This document shows positions 41,566 through 47,458 of a DNA stretch of 64,000 nucleotides, in pieces (the stretch's first letter is position 1; each line of letters opens with the position of its first letter). The stretch is from a virus. Location of the stretch: positions 36,570-100,569 of IMG/VR virus record IMGVR_UViG_3300021378_000010; one strand, given 5' to 3'. A program made the position numbers and the translations under genes. Below the pieces are notes generated by a model. It worked only from the letters and a program-made list of their open reading frames with translations, was not told the origin of the DNA and searched no databases.

Positions 41566-41775
41566 ATGAAAACGATGTTTGGAACTACTCTTGTGCTTAC
41601 GGTCATTGCTTGGGTCTTTCTCTGGCCTCTCGTAGGGATCTGGGCTCTCAATACTCTGTTCGCTATGGGTATTGCTTATACATTCTGGAACTGGCTTGCT
41701 ATGATCGTTCTGACTGTATTCTTCGGTAGAGCTTCCCTCAAGGCAAACAAGGAAGTAAAGCTTCCCTCAAGGTAA
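41566..41775 (+). CDS. Small membrane protein, 69 residues
   Basis: ATG 41566 after GAAAGGAACTAAA. Two hydrophobic segments, TLVLTVIAWVFLWPLVGIWA and WNWLAMIVLTVFFG. Function unknown. Confidence 0.7.
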   Translation: MKTMFGTTLVLTVIAWVFLWPLVGIWALNTLFAMGIAYTFWNWLAMIVLTVFFGRASLKANKEVKLPSR

Positions 41776-41791
41776 ACAAGGACTAAAGAAA

Positions 41792-41956
41792 ATGAAACGA
41801 AAACCAAAGGTGCCTAAGGAACGAAACGAAGCTGTTTTTCAATTGGTTAAAAGAGCTGGTGCTGGTTCCGGTGTGCACGGTAAATCACAAAAAGCAGAAC
41901 GTAGGGCTGCTAAAGTTTCTCTACAACAAAAATGGACCCCTAGCTCAGTTGGTTAG
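41792..41956 (+). CDS. Small basic protein whose stop lies in tRNA-Lys
   Basis: 54 residues, MKRKPKVPKERNEAVFQLVK then GKSQKAERRAAKVS; strongly basic, maybe nucleic-acid binding. The frame reads into the tRNA-Lys gene and ends at the TAG of its D-loop. AAGGACTAAAGAAA precedes the ATG. Confidence 0.5.
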   Translation: MKRKPKVPKERNEAVFQLVKRAGAGSGVHGKSQKAERRAAKVSLQQKWTPSSVG

Positions 41957-42010
41957 AGCAGCCGACTTTTAATCGGCAGGTCCTGAGTTCGAATCTCAGG
42001 GGGTTCACCA
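41934..42010 (+). tRNA. tRNA-Lys(TTT)
   Basis: Acceptor GGACCCC/GGGGTTC, anticodon loop CTTTTAA, T-loop TTCGAAT, CCA encoded. Confidence 0.92.
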
Positions 42011-42020
42011 TTATTTTGAT

Positions 42021-42109
42021 GATACACTACGGGCCCCGCGGAAAAGAATGTTATCCAGTTCGTCTGGTTCATGTAAAACAACACTTACCGCAAACAATAG
42101 TAGTGTATC
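42021..42109 (+). ncRNA. Terminal-helix RNA with 10-bp stem
   Basis: GATACACTAC (42021-42030) pairs perfectly with GTAGTGTATC (42100-42109). The same pair of 11-base arms recurs at 58547 and 58609. A 42-codon frame (42019-42147) overlaps but has no ribosome site and ends in the next tRNA, so an RNA role is preferred. Confidence 0.45.
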
Positions 42110-42126
42110 TTCTAAGTAATGAATAT

Positions 42127-42201
42127 AGTGGTGTAGCTCAGTGGTAGAGCAAACCCCTGATAAGGGTTAGGTCGGTGGTTCGAATCCTTCAGGGAGTACC
42201 A
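42127..42201 (+). tRNA. tRNA-Ile(GAT), defective acceptor stem
   Basis: D, anticodon (CTGATAA) and T arms are present and CCA is encoded, but acceptor strands AGTGGTG and AGGGAGT do not pair. Probably a recombinant or decaying copy; an intact Ile(GAT) gene is at 42924. Confidence 0.6.
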
Positions 42202-42211
42202 AAATAAACAG

Positions 42212-42238
42212 TTGACATTACCTAAGAATCAGTATATA
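42212..42238 (+). promoter_or_regulatory. GAATCAG-type promoter
   Basis: TTGACA, GAATCAG, TATATA. Confidence 0.7.
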
Positions 42239-42278
42239 TTCATAATATAAGGTAAAACAAAACGCAACATGAGAACAC

Positions 42279-42446
42279 ATGATGAAAATCAAGACTAATC
42301 CTTTTATTGTTAGACATACTCAAAATACAGTTGAAGTTTGGCTAGGAGAACCCAATGAGCCAGAAAGCGAGTTTGTTCTTTGCTGTGATGCACAGCTGGT
42401 TCCTGCACTTATTGCAACACTAAAAAGCATCGGTTTTGCAAAATAA
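42279..42446 (+). CDS. Hypothetical 55-residue protein
   Basis: Starts at ATG 42279 or 42282. MKIKTNPFIVRHTQNTVEVW then LCCDAQLVPALIATLKSIGF. Not recognised; compact and codon-like, with its own promoter. The next 130 bases (to 42577) are GC-richer and unexplained. Confidence 0.55.
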   Translation: MMKIKTNPFIVRHTQNTVEVWLGEPNEPESEFVLCCDAQLVPALIATLKSIGFAK

Positions 42447-42577
42447 AACAGAAATGCTTTTAAGCGACAATATAGGCTGAGTTCAGTGTTTCTCGAGATA
42501 AACTGTTCCAGCACATCATCGCCCCGCCCTCCCACCGTGCGGCACCCGATGTAAAATATTGAGAATGAAGGAAGAAG

Positions 42578-42748
42578 ATGATGAAACAAGATCTGAAACT
42601 TATTCGTCAAAAGATTCGTATTGCTAATAAACTTCCTGAGTCTAACCCTGTTGAATATAATCTGAAACAGGATATACTTAGACACTGGGAGATGGAGCGA
42701 CACATTCTGAAACAAGCTATAGAGATGGATCAGTTTGAACCGCAATAG
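42578..42748 (+). CDS. Hypothetical 56-residue helical protein
   Basis: ATG 42578 after AAGGAAGAAG. Charged helices (KQDLKLIRQKIRIANKL, then EMERHILKQAIEMDQFEPQ). Not recognised. Confidence 0.6.
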   Translation: MMKQDLKLIRQKIRIANKLPESNPVEYNLKQDILRHWEMERHILKQAIEMDQFEPQ

Positions 42749-42753
42749 AATAT

Positions 42754-42829
42754 GCGCCGGTAGCTCAGTGGCCAGAGCAGGGGACTCTTAATCCCAAGGT
42801 CGTGGGTTCGACTCCCACTCGGCACACCA
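42754..42829 (+). tRNA. tRNA-Lys(CTT)
   Basis: Acceptor GCGCCGG/TCGGCAC with one C-A mismatch, anticodon loop CTCTTAA, T-loop TTCGACT, CCA encoded. Confidence 0.88.
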
Positions 42830-42833
42830 AGAC

Positions 42834-42917
42834 GGTAGACGGCCCGGACGGTAAGGGGCGGGATTGCAAATCCCAGGCAGCGAAAGCTATGCGGTTCGAC
42901 TCCGCAGTCTACCTCCA
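42834..42917 (+). tRNA. tRNA-Cys(GCA) with long variable arm
   Basis: Acceptor GGTAGAC/GTCTACC perfect, U73, anticodon loop TTGCAAA, T-loop TTCGACT, CCA encoded. Variable region is 14-15 nt with an AGC-GAAA-GCT hairpin, whereas tRNA-Cys is normally class I. Confidence 0.85.
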
Positions 42918-42923
42918 AATTTT

Positions 42924-42997
42924 TGTCTCATAGCTCAACGGTAGAGCAAACGGCTGATAACCGTTAGATGGGAGTTCGATTCTCCCTGAGACAACCA
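42924..42997 (+). tRNA. tRNA-Ile(GAT)
   Basis: Acceptor TGTCTCA/TGAGACA perfect, anticodon loop CTGATAA, T-loop TTCGATT, CCA encoded. Confidence 0.92.
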
Positions 42998-43004
42998 TAA
43001 ATAA

Positions 43005-43079
43005 GCTGACTTGGTGTTAATGGTAGCACGGCTGTGTGGTATACAGTAAGAAGAGGCTCAATCCCTCTAGTCAGCACCA
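43005..43079 (+). tRNA. tRNA, probably Thr(GGT)
   Basis: Acceptor GCTGACT/AGTCAGC, anticodon stem GCTGT/ACAGT with loop GTGGTAT (anticodon GGT, unusual G32), T-loop CTCAATC (C54). CCA encoded. Isotype moderate. Confidence 0.7.
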
Positions 43080-43080
43080 T

Positions 43081-43155
43081 CCTGACGTAGTGATAATGGT
43101 AGCACACTGAGCTGTGGACTCGGTAGAGTTGGTTCGAAACCAGCCGTCAGGACCA
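43081..43155 (+). tRNA. tRNA-His(GTG), A73, no encoded G-1
   Basis: Acceptor CCTGACG/CGTCAGG perfect, anticodon loop CTGTGGA, T-loop TTCGAAA. Discriminator A73 and T at -1 match the alphaproteobacterial tRNA-His type. CCA encoded. Confidence 0.88.
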
Positions 43156-43206
43156 ATAAATCACGATAAATAGTACTCAATGTATTATTCGTGAAAGGAA
43201 TAAAGA

Positions 43207-44070
43207 ATGAGCTGGTTTAAAAAGGCAACAAAAAGTGTTTCAAAAGCTGCAGATACTGTAACCAAAGAAACAACAAAAACTGTAAATGTTGTAGCGAATG
43301 AGACTACTAAGGTTACTAATACTGTGGTAAAAGAAACTATTAGCACTGCAAATGTAGTAGCAAAAGAAACTACAACGGTTGCTAAAACTGTAGCAAAAGA
43401 AACTACTAACGCTGCTAATGTAATCAAAAATACTACGATTGACGCAACGAGTGAAGTAAAGGTTGCTGCGACAAAGACTGCAATGGCTACTGCTAATGTT
43501 GCTAATGAAGCAATGGCTGACATCGAAGCTGGAGCAGTGTTAGCTGCAAAGGGTATGGAAGCTGGATTAGAAGCTGTAGAAGAAGCGGGTGAACTTATTG
43601 CTGAATGGGTAGAAGCAAACTACTGTCAGATCGGCGTAAGCGTTGCATTAGGTACAATCTTTGCAGCTCTATTGTATAGACCAGAACCTTCAAGCCAGGC
43701 TACTACAGTTGCTGCAACCGCTCCTCTTTCATCTACAGCGATACTTTATCTAGCTGCAAAAGAAACTGTTGGTGCAGTTGCTCTCGGTACCGCATGTGAT
43801 CTTACAGCACAAGCTTTCGTTGAACTTATCTGGATCTCTGGTGATATTCGTAAAGCAGTAGGTAACAAAAACAAAGAGCTTCTTACAGCTGCTATTGCAT
43901 TTACTTTATCAAAAAGTATTGACGCAGCCGCGGGTGCTATGGTAGTACCTCAAAGTTGTGCTGCTGTTGTAGCTGGAGTCGTTACTACTATCGTAGCTCA
44001 ACTTGCTTGTGAACAAACTCTGCCATCAGGTGCTAGAGAATGGGCAATGGCAGGGTCTAGTGGTCTATGA
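43207..44070 (+). CDS. LEA-like protein with 11-residue repeats and hydrophobic C-terminal half
   Basis: 287 residues. Residues about 17-82 form six consecutive 11-mers of the type TVTKETTKTVN, VVANETTKVTN, TVVKETISTAN, VVAKETTTVAK, TVAKETTNAAN and VIKNTTIDATS, the period of group 3 late-embryogenesis-abundant proteins. The rest has Ala-rich, membrane-like segments (GVSVALGTIFAALLY, then VVAGVVTTIVAQLAC). May protect membranes or proteins under stress. ATG 43207 after GAAAGGAATAAAGA. Confidence 0.65.
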   Translation: MSWFKKATKSVSKAADTVTKETTKTVNVVANETTKVTNTVVKETISTANVVAKETTTVAKTVAKETTNAANVIKNTTIDATSEVKVAATKTAMATANVANEAMADIEAGAVLAAKGMEAGLEAVEEAGELIAEWVEANYCQIGVSVALGTIFAALLYRPEPSSQATTVAATAPLSSTAILYLAAKETVGAVALGTACDLTAQAFVELIWISGDIRKAVGNKNKELLTAAIAFTLSKSIDAAAGAMVVPQSCAAVVAGVVTTIVAQLACEQTLPSGAREWAMAGSSGL

Positions 44071-44288
44071 CAACGCAGGACAAAATAGTACTCATTCTTT
44101 CTTTAGGACTGATTCTATTACTTGTTGGCATAGTTGGTTTTGACTTTACTATAGCAATTCAAGAAGGTCGACCACCAGATGATAGTGTTATTGAATTGTT
44201 ACAAATGTCTATTACTGGAATTGTTGGTATAGTAGCTGGTTACCTTGCAGGTAAAAATAATAATGACGATGATGAAAATAATTGTTGA
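44067..44288 (+). CDS. Small membrane protein, holin-like topology
   Basis: 73 residues, ATGA overlap with the LEA-like gene. Two membrane segments, KIVLILSLGLILLLVGIVGF and MSITGIVGIVAGYLAG, then an acidic tail. Coupled to the previous gene. Its TGA stop is inside the TTGACA of the next promoter. Holin function is only a topology-based guess. Confidence 0.65.
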   Translation: MTTQDKIVLILSLGLILLLVGIVGFDFTIAIQEGRPPDDSVIELLQMSITGIVGIVAGYLAGKNNNDDDENNC

Positions 44289-44313
44289 CATTTGTAAGGA
44301 ATTGGATTATATT
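44285..44313 (+). promoter_or_regulatory. Promoter of the Y-like RNA / Ro60-like operon
   Basis: TTGACA (44285-44290), 17-base spacer, TATATT (44308-44313). First downstream element is Y-like RNA E1. Confidence 0.65.
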
Positions 44314-44331
44314 AATTATATAAAGAAAATT

Positions 44332-44398
44332 GGATGATTACAGCAAAAACTCACGCTAAAAAACTTTTGATGTGTCTTAGCGGACAAACATCATCCAG
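44332..44398 (+). ncRNA. Y-RNA-like element E1
   Basis: Closing helix GGATGAT/ATCATCC (7 bp), then TACAGCAAAAAC, an inner hairpin CGCTAA/TTAGCG and GACAAAC before the closing strand; AG follows. Same skeleton as E7 at 55629. No tRNA part. Confidence 0.6.
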
Positions 44399-44410
44399 AT
44401 AAAGAAAATA

Positions 44411-44487
44411 GGATCGTTACAGCATTTCCTAGCTCAGGTAGAGCATTTGACTTGTAATCAAACGAAAAGCCGAAAGGCACGATCCTG
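44411..44487 (+). ncRNA. Y-RNA-like element E2 carrying tRNA D and anticodon arms
   Basis: Closing helix GGATCGT/ACGATCC, TACAGCA, then a D arm (GCTC-AGGTA-GAGC), an anticodon arm TTTGA-CTTGTAA-TCAAA (Thr TGT type) and a GCC-GAAA-GGC hairpin; no T arm and no acceptor. TG follows. Confidence 0.6.
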
Positions 44488-44505
44488 AATATACTATGAA
44501 ACATT

Positions 44506-44587
44506 GGTTTGTTTCAGCAAAAACTCGGATAAAAATCAAACTTCATAACTTTGATCGAATGGGTTCAAATCCCACCATACAAACCAG
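44506..44587 (+). ncRNA. Y-RNA-like element E3 carrying tRNA anticodon and T arms
   Basis: Closing helix GGTTTGT/ACAAACC, TTCAGCAAAAAC, then an anticodon-type arm (ATCAAA...TTTGAT, loop with TTCATAA) and a T arm TGGG-TTCAAAT-CCCA. Ends 13 bases before the Ro60-like ATG and overlaps its ribosome-site region. Confidence 0.6.
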
Positions 44588-44600
44588 AAAGGAATACACT

Positions 44601-46028
44601 ATGTCTTTTAAAAATGCAGCACTAAATATGAATAACGAAGCGGTAGCTCGTACTGAAAATGGTATGAGAGCTCGTAAGACTTCTGCCTCTGCAGTTCTTG
44701 ATTTTTTCGGTAAAGCTGGTTCCGCTCGTGGAACCGATATTACAAAAGATTTTATGTCTGCACTTGTAGACAACCAGGACCTCGCTGTTCGGGCTCTTCT
44801 TTGGACTCGTGACATTCGTGGTGGTGCTGGTGAACGTTCTCAGTTCCGTAATTTGCTTGCAAAGCTAGAGGCTTCCGACCCAACTCTAGCTGGTCGTTTG
44901 ATGGCACGAGTTCCTGAACTTGGCCGTTGGGATGATCTATTCGCTTACACTGATCCAATCAACCGTCGTAAGGCTTTTGAAATGATCCGTGAAGCACTGA
45001 CTATGAAGAATGGTCTATGCGCTAAGTGGATGCCTCGCAAAGGTTCTGTAGCTGTAGAACTTACTAAGTTTCTTAATCTGACTCCAAAGCAGTATCGTAA
45101 GTTGCTGGTTGGTCTAACTCAGGTTGTTGAAACTCAGATGTGTGCAAAGGAATGGGAAGCAATCAACTTCTCTCACGTTCCTTCTGTAGCATCTGCCCGC
45201 TACCAGAAAGCATTTGGTCGTAACGTTGGTGAAGCATATGGAGAATATCTTCGTGAACTCCAGAAGGCACCAGAGGATCGTAAAGATCCTAAAGTTAAGA
45301 TCAACGCAGCTGCAGTATATCCATACGATGTTGTGAAGTCTGTTACAAAGGGTAATGCGGCTGTTGCTAACGAACAGTGGAAGGCTCTGCCTAACTACGT
45401 TGGTGATGCTCGTATCATGCCGATGGTTGACGTATCTGGTTCTATGGGTAGACTTCGTTACAGTAGCGCTGGAACTGTTCAACCAATCGACGTAGCAATC
45501 TCTCTGGGTCTGTATCTGTCTGAAAAGAACACTTCTGATTTCAAGGACATGTTCCTGACTTTCAGTGGCAAGCCAAAGCTTGAAGTTCTCAAAGGCACTC
45601 TGTCTCAGCGTGTCGCACAGCTTGAGAAAGCACATTGGGACATGAACACTAACCTTCACGCAGCATTCGAAGAAATCCTTCGTGTTGCTAAGAAGGGTAA
45701 GGTTGCTCAAGCAGATATGCCTGAGATGCTGCTCATCCTCTCGGATATGCAGTTCGACAGCTGCACTCGCTTCGATGACTCTGCACAAGAGATGATCAAG
45801 CGTAAGTATGCTGAAGCAGGTTATGAAGTTCCTAAGATCGTATTCTGGAACCTTCGTGTATCAGGTACAGGTAACACTCCTGTTCGTTTCGATGATAAGG
45901 GTGTCTGCCACGTATCTGGTTTCAGCCCAGCAATCATGAAGGCAATTCTGTCTGTTGAAGAACTGGAAGACTTCACGCCGTTCAACGTGATGGTTAAGAC
46001 TCTTATGAGCGATCGTTACGATTACTAA
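44601..46028 (+). CDS. TROVE/vWA (DUF2828-like) RNA-binding protein, Ro60-like
   Basis: 475 residues from ATG 44601 (AGAAAGG upstream); the longer frame would start inside E3. The helical TROVE-type part has LAVRALLWTRDIRGGAGERS and ARVPELGRWDDLFAYTDP; the C-terminal vWA domain has the MIDAS MPMVDVSGSMGRL near residue 275 and LLILSDMQFD. Ro60 proteins form a ring that binds Y RNAs and misfolded RNAs. Y-like RNAs lie directly before (E1-E3) and after (E4-E6) the gene, as with bacterial rsr loci. Confidence 0.85.
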   Translation: MSFKNAALNMNNEAVARTENGMRARKTSASAVLDFFGKAGSARGTDITKDFMSALVDNQDLAVRALLWTRDIRGGAGERSQFRNLLAKLEASDPTLAGRLMARVPELGRWDDLFAYTDPINRRKAFEMIREALTMKNGLCAKWMPRKGSVAVELTKFLNLTPKQYRKLLVGLTQVVETQMCAKEWEAINFSHVPSVASARYQKAFGRNVGEAYGEYLRELQKAPEDRKDPKVKINAAAVYPYDVVKSVTKGNAAVANEQWKALPNYVGDARIMPMVDVSGSMGRLRYSSAGTVQPIDVAISLGLYLSEKNTSDFKDMFLTFSGKPKLEVLKGTLSQRVAQLEKAHWDMNTNLHAAFEEILRVAKKGKVAQADMPEMLLILSDMQFDSCTRFDDSAQEMIKRKYAEAGYEVPKIVFWNLRVSGTGNTPVRFDDKGVCHVSGFSPAIMKAILSVEELEDFTPFNVMVKTLMSDRYDY

Positions 46029-46033
46029 GAGTT

Positions 46034-46047
46034 AGGCCTTCGGGCCT
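46034..46047 (+). terminator. Hairpin after the Ro60-like gene
   Basis: AGGCC-TTCG-GGCCT tetraloop hairpin without a T run; may protect the mRNA 3' end or separate it from E4. Confidence 0.45.
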
Positions 46048-46062
46048 AGCCTCCAATCTTTG

Positions 46063-46196
46063 GATCATTTCAGCAACAAAACAGCTATGCATTGAAAGCA
46101 CGAGTTTGCAGGTTCGAGTCCTGCCTCCCCTACCATCTACAATTGAAGGGGAGTGGGCAAATGGTAAAGCCGCGTAAAAGCAAAAAGTTGATCCAG
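46063..46196 (+). ncRNA. Y-RNA-like element E4 with a circularly permuted tRNA-like module
   Basis: Closing helix GGATCA/TGATCC, TTTCAGCAACAAAA, then in order: a TGC-ATTGAAA-GCA hairpin, T arm GCAGG-TTCGAGT-CCTGC, acceptor 3' strand CTCCCCT (46125-46131), ACCA, 11-base loop, acceptor 5' strand AGGGGAG (46147-46153), and D arm GGC...GCC. The acceptor pairs perfectly but its 3' strand precedes its 5' strand. Confidence 0.65.
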
Positions 46197-46218
46197 TTAA
46201 ACATTCAGGAGTTATATC

Positions 46219-46650
46219 ATGTCAGAACTACGTATTGAATCTTTCAAAAATGAATTTGACCAAACGATTAATCCCGGTGACGAAGTAGTATATGTAGCTA
46301 CTGGTTATTCCCATCAGGTAAGCGTAAATCGCGGCCGCTATCAGGGCTTGTGGTATAGCATTGTAACACGTACTCGTGAAGTAAAAGATGCCGACGGTAA
46401 CGTTGTAATGGAAGAACGCCACGGCCGACAGTATCCTAAGCGAGAATATTACACTGAGATGGCTCCTACGGCAGTTCGTCTTGATAATGTTCCAAAGGGG
46501 CATAAATACGTAGAAGTTTGGAACAAAGAAAAGCAACGCAAAGTCTGGACTAAAACAGATGAAATGCGTTATGGTACTACCACTCTTCCACGTAAACGAG
46601 TTTATAAGATTGGTACCTCGATGTTAGATTTCGCAGGTAACACTCTTTAA
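46219..46650 (+). CDS. Hypothetical protein between Y-like RNAs
   Basis: 143 residues, ATG 46219 after CAGGAGTTATATC. Beta-rich and basic, with INPGDEVVYVATGYSHQVSV resembling the start of an SH3/KOW-type barrel. Not recognised. Its place between E4 and E5 makes an RNA-binding role worth testing. Confidence 0.65.
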   Translation: MSELRIESFKNEFDQTINPGDEVVYVATGYSHQVSVNRGRYQGLWYSIVTRTREVKDADGNVVMEERHGRQYPKREYYTEMAPTAVRLDNVPKGHKYVEVWNKEKQRKVWTKTDEMRYGTTTLPRKRVYKIGTSMLDFAGNTL

Positions 46651-46660
46651 TAAGAATTTA

Positions 46661-46757
46661 GGTTAGTTTCAGCAAACAAAAAATAGTTGGTTCGACTCCA
46701 ACACCACGCTCCATAATATCGCGTAGTGAGCCCATGGTGGGCAAACATGCTAACCTG
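46661..46757 (+). ncRNA. Y-RNA-like element E5 with a permuted tRNA-like module
   Basis: Closing helix GGTTAGT/GCTAACC, TTCAGCAAACAAAA, T arm GTTGG-TTCGACT-CCAAC, acceptor 3' strand ACCACGC, T, CCA (46711-46713), 7-base loop, acceptor 5' strand GCGTAGT (46721-46727, one A-C mismatch), D arm GCCC/GGGC. No anticodon arm: the closing helix takes its place. Confidence 0.65.
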
Positions 46758-46766
46758 TAAAAATTT

Positions 46767-46866
46767 GGATGGTTTCAGCCAAAAATTGTATAGCTCATCG
46801 GTAGAGCAATTGCCTTCCAAGCAATGGGTTGCGGGTTCGATCCCCGCTACAAAAAACACCATCCAG
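46767..46866 (+). ncRNA. Y-RNA-like element E6 enclosing a tRNA-Gly
   Basis: Closing helix GGATGGT/ACCATCC, TTCAGCCAAAAA, a complete tRNA core (46786-46852), AAAAAC, then the closing strand and AG. Confidence 0.65.
46786..46852 (+). tRNA. tRNA-Gly(TCC)-like core inside E6
   Basis: D arm, anticodon loop CTTCCAA and T arm GCGGG-TTCGATC-CCCGC are intact, but the acceptor is only 5 bp (TTGTA/TACAA) and there is no discriminator-CCA. Not expected to be charged unless rebuilt. Confidence 0.6.
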
Positions 46867-46888
46867 TTAACATAATAAGAGGAGTGAC

Positions 46889-47458
46889 ATGAAAGCCAAA
46901 CTAAAGTTCATATTTTCATCCATGAATAGTGGAAAGAGCTTGTCACTCCTCTCTAAAAACTTTATGTTGCGTGAAAAAGGATTTCATACCGTCCTGATGA
47001 AATCCGCTGTAGATAGCAGAAGCAACGATTCAATTACCACAAGACTTGGTATTAGTGATCCATGTATCGCTCTCGAATCAAAGGACATCCCCAGTAAAAT
47101 TATTCTAGAAAAATACAAAAGTAAATTGGACTACGTTTTAGTTGATGAGTCTCAGTTCTTGTCAAAAGAACAGGTTTGGGATCTTGCATACCTAGTTGAT
47201 GAAATGAACATTAATGTAAGATGCTACGGTTTAAAACTAGATTGGCAAGGAAATTTCTTTTCTGGTTCTGAAGAGCTCATGAAGATTGCAGATGAGCTTG
47301 AGCCTATCGAAAACTATTGTAAGCATAACAAAGGCGCAAAAGCGTTTTTTCATATCAAACTCGGCGGTTCTGATAAAAGCGTAGAAATTGGTGAAGAAGA
47401 CTTATACGAATCTGTATCACGTAAAAAATGGAAAGAATGGCATGAGCAAAATCAATGA
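46889..47458 (+). CDS. tk: Thymidine kinase
   Basis: 189 residues (T4 Tk: 193). P-loop KFIFSSMNSGKSLSLLSKNF, Walker B region YVLVDESQFLSKEQVW, and VRCYGLKLDWQGNFFSGSEE lid/active site. Phosphorylates thymidine. RNA element E6 lies 22 bases upstream; AGAGGAGTGAC is the ribosome site. Confidence 0.93.
   Translation: MKAKLKFIFSSMNSGKSLSLLSKNFMLREKGFHTVLMKSAVDSRSNDSITTRLGISDPCIALESKDIPSKIILEKYKSKLDYVLVDESQFLSKEQVWDLAYLVDEMNINVRCYGLKLDWQGNFFSGSEELMKIADELEPIENYCKHNKGAKAFFHIKLGGSDKSVEIGEEDLYESVSRKKWKEWHEQNQ

Noticed and set aside
42019-42147. 42-codon ORF between tRNA-Lys and the defective tRNA-Ile
   Set aside because: No ribosome site, stop lies in a tRNA D-loop, and a 10-bp terminal helix explains the sequence better as RNA.
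42320-42745. Minus-strand ORF of 141 codons
   Set aside because: Opposes two short plus-strand genes that have promoter and ribosome sites; it has no ribosome site or recognisable pattern.
44411-44587. E2 and E3 as two halves of one trans-spliced tRNA
   Set aside because: E2 carries a TGT-type and E3 a CAT-type anticodon arm, each complete, and neither has acceptor halves that pair with the other.
45114-45788. Long minus-strand ORF of 224 codons inside the Ro60-like gene
   Set aside because: It is the antisense shadow of a gene with clear TROVE and vWA motifs; composition is Cys/Ser-rich without domain sense.
46063-46757. Group I intron in permuted intron-exon order around the tRNA-like parts of E4 and E5
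   Set aside because: The flanks are far too short and I see none of the conserved P, Q, R, S core elements.
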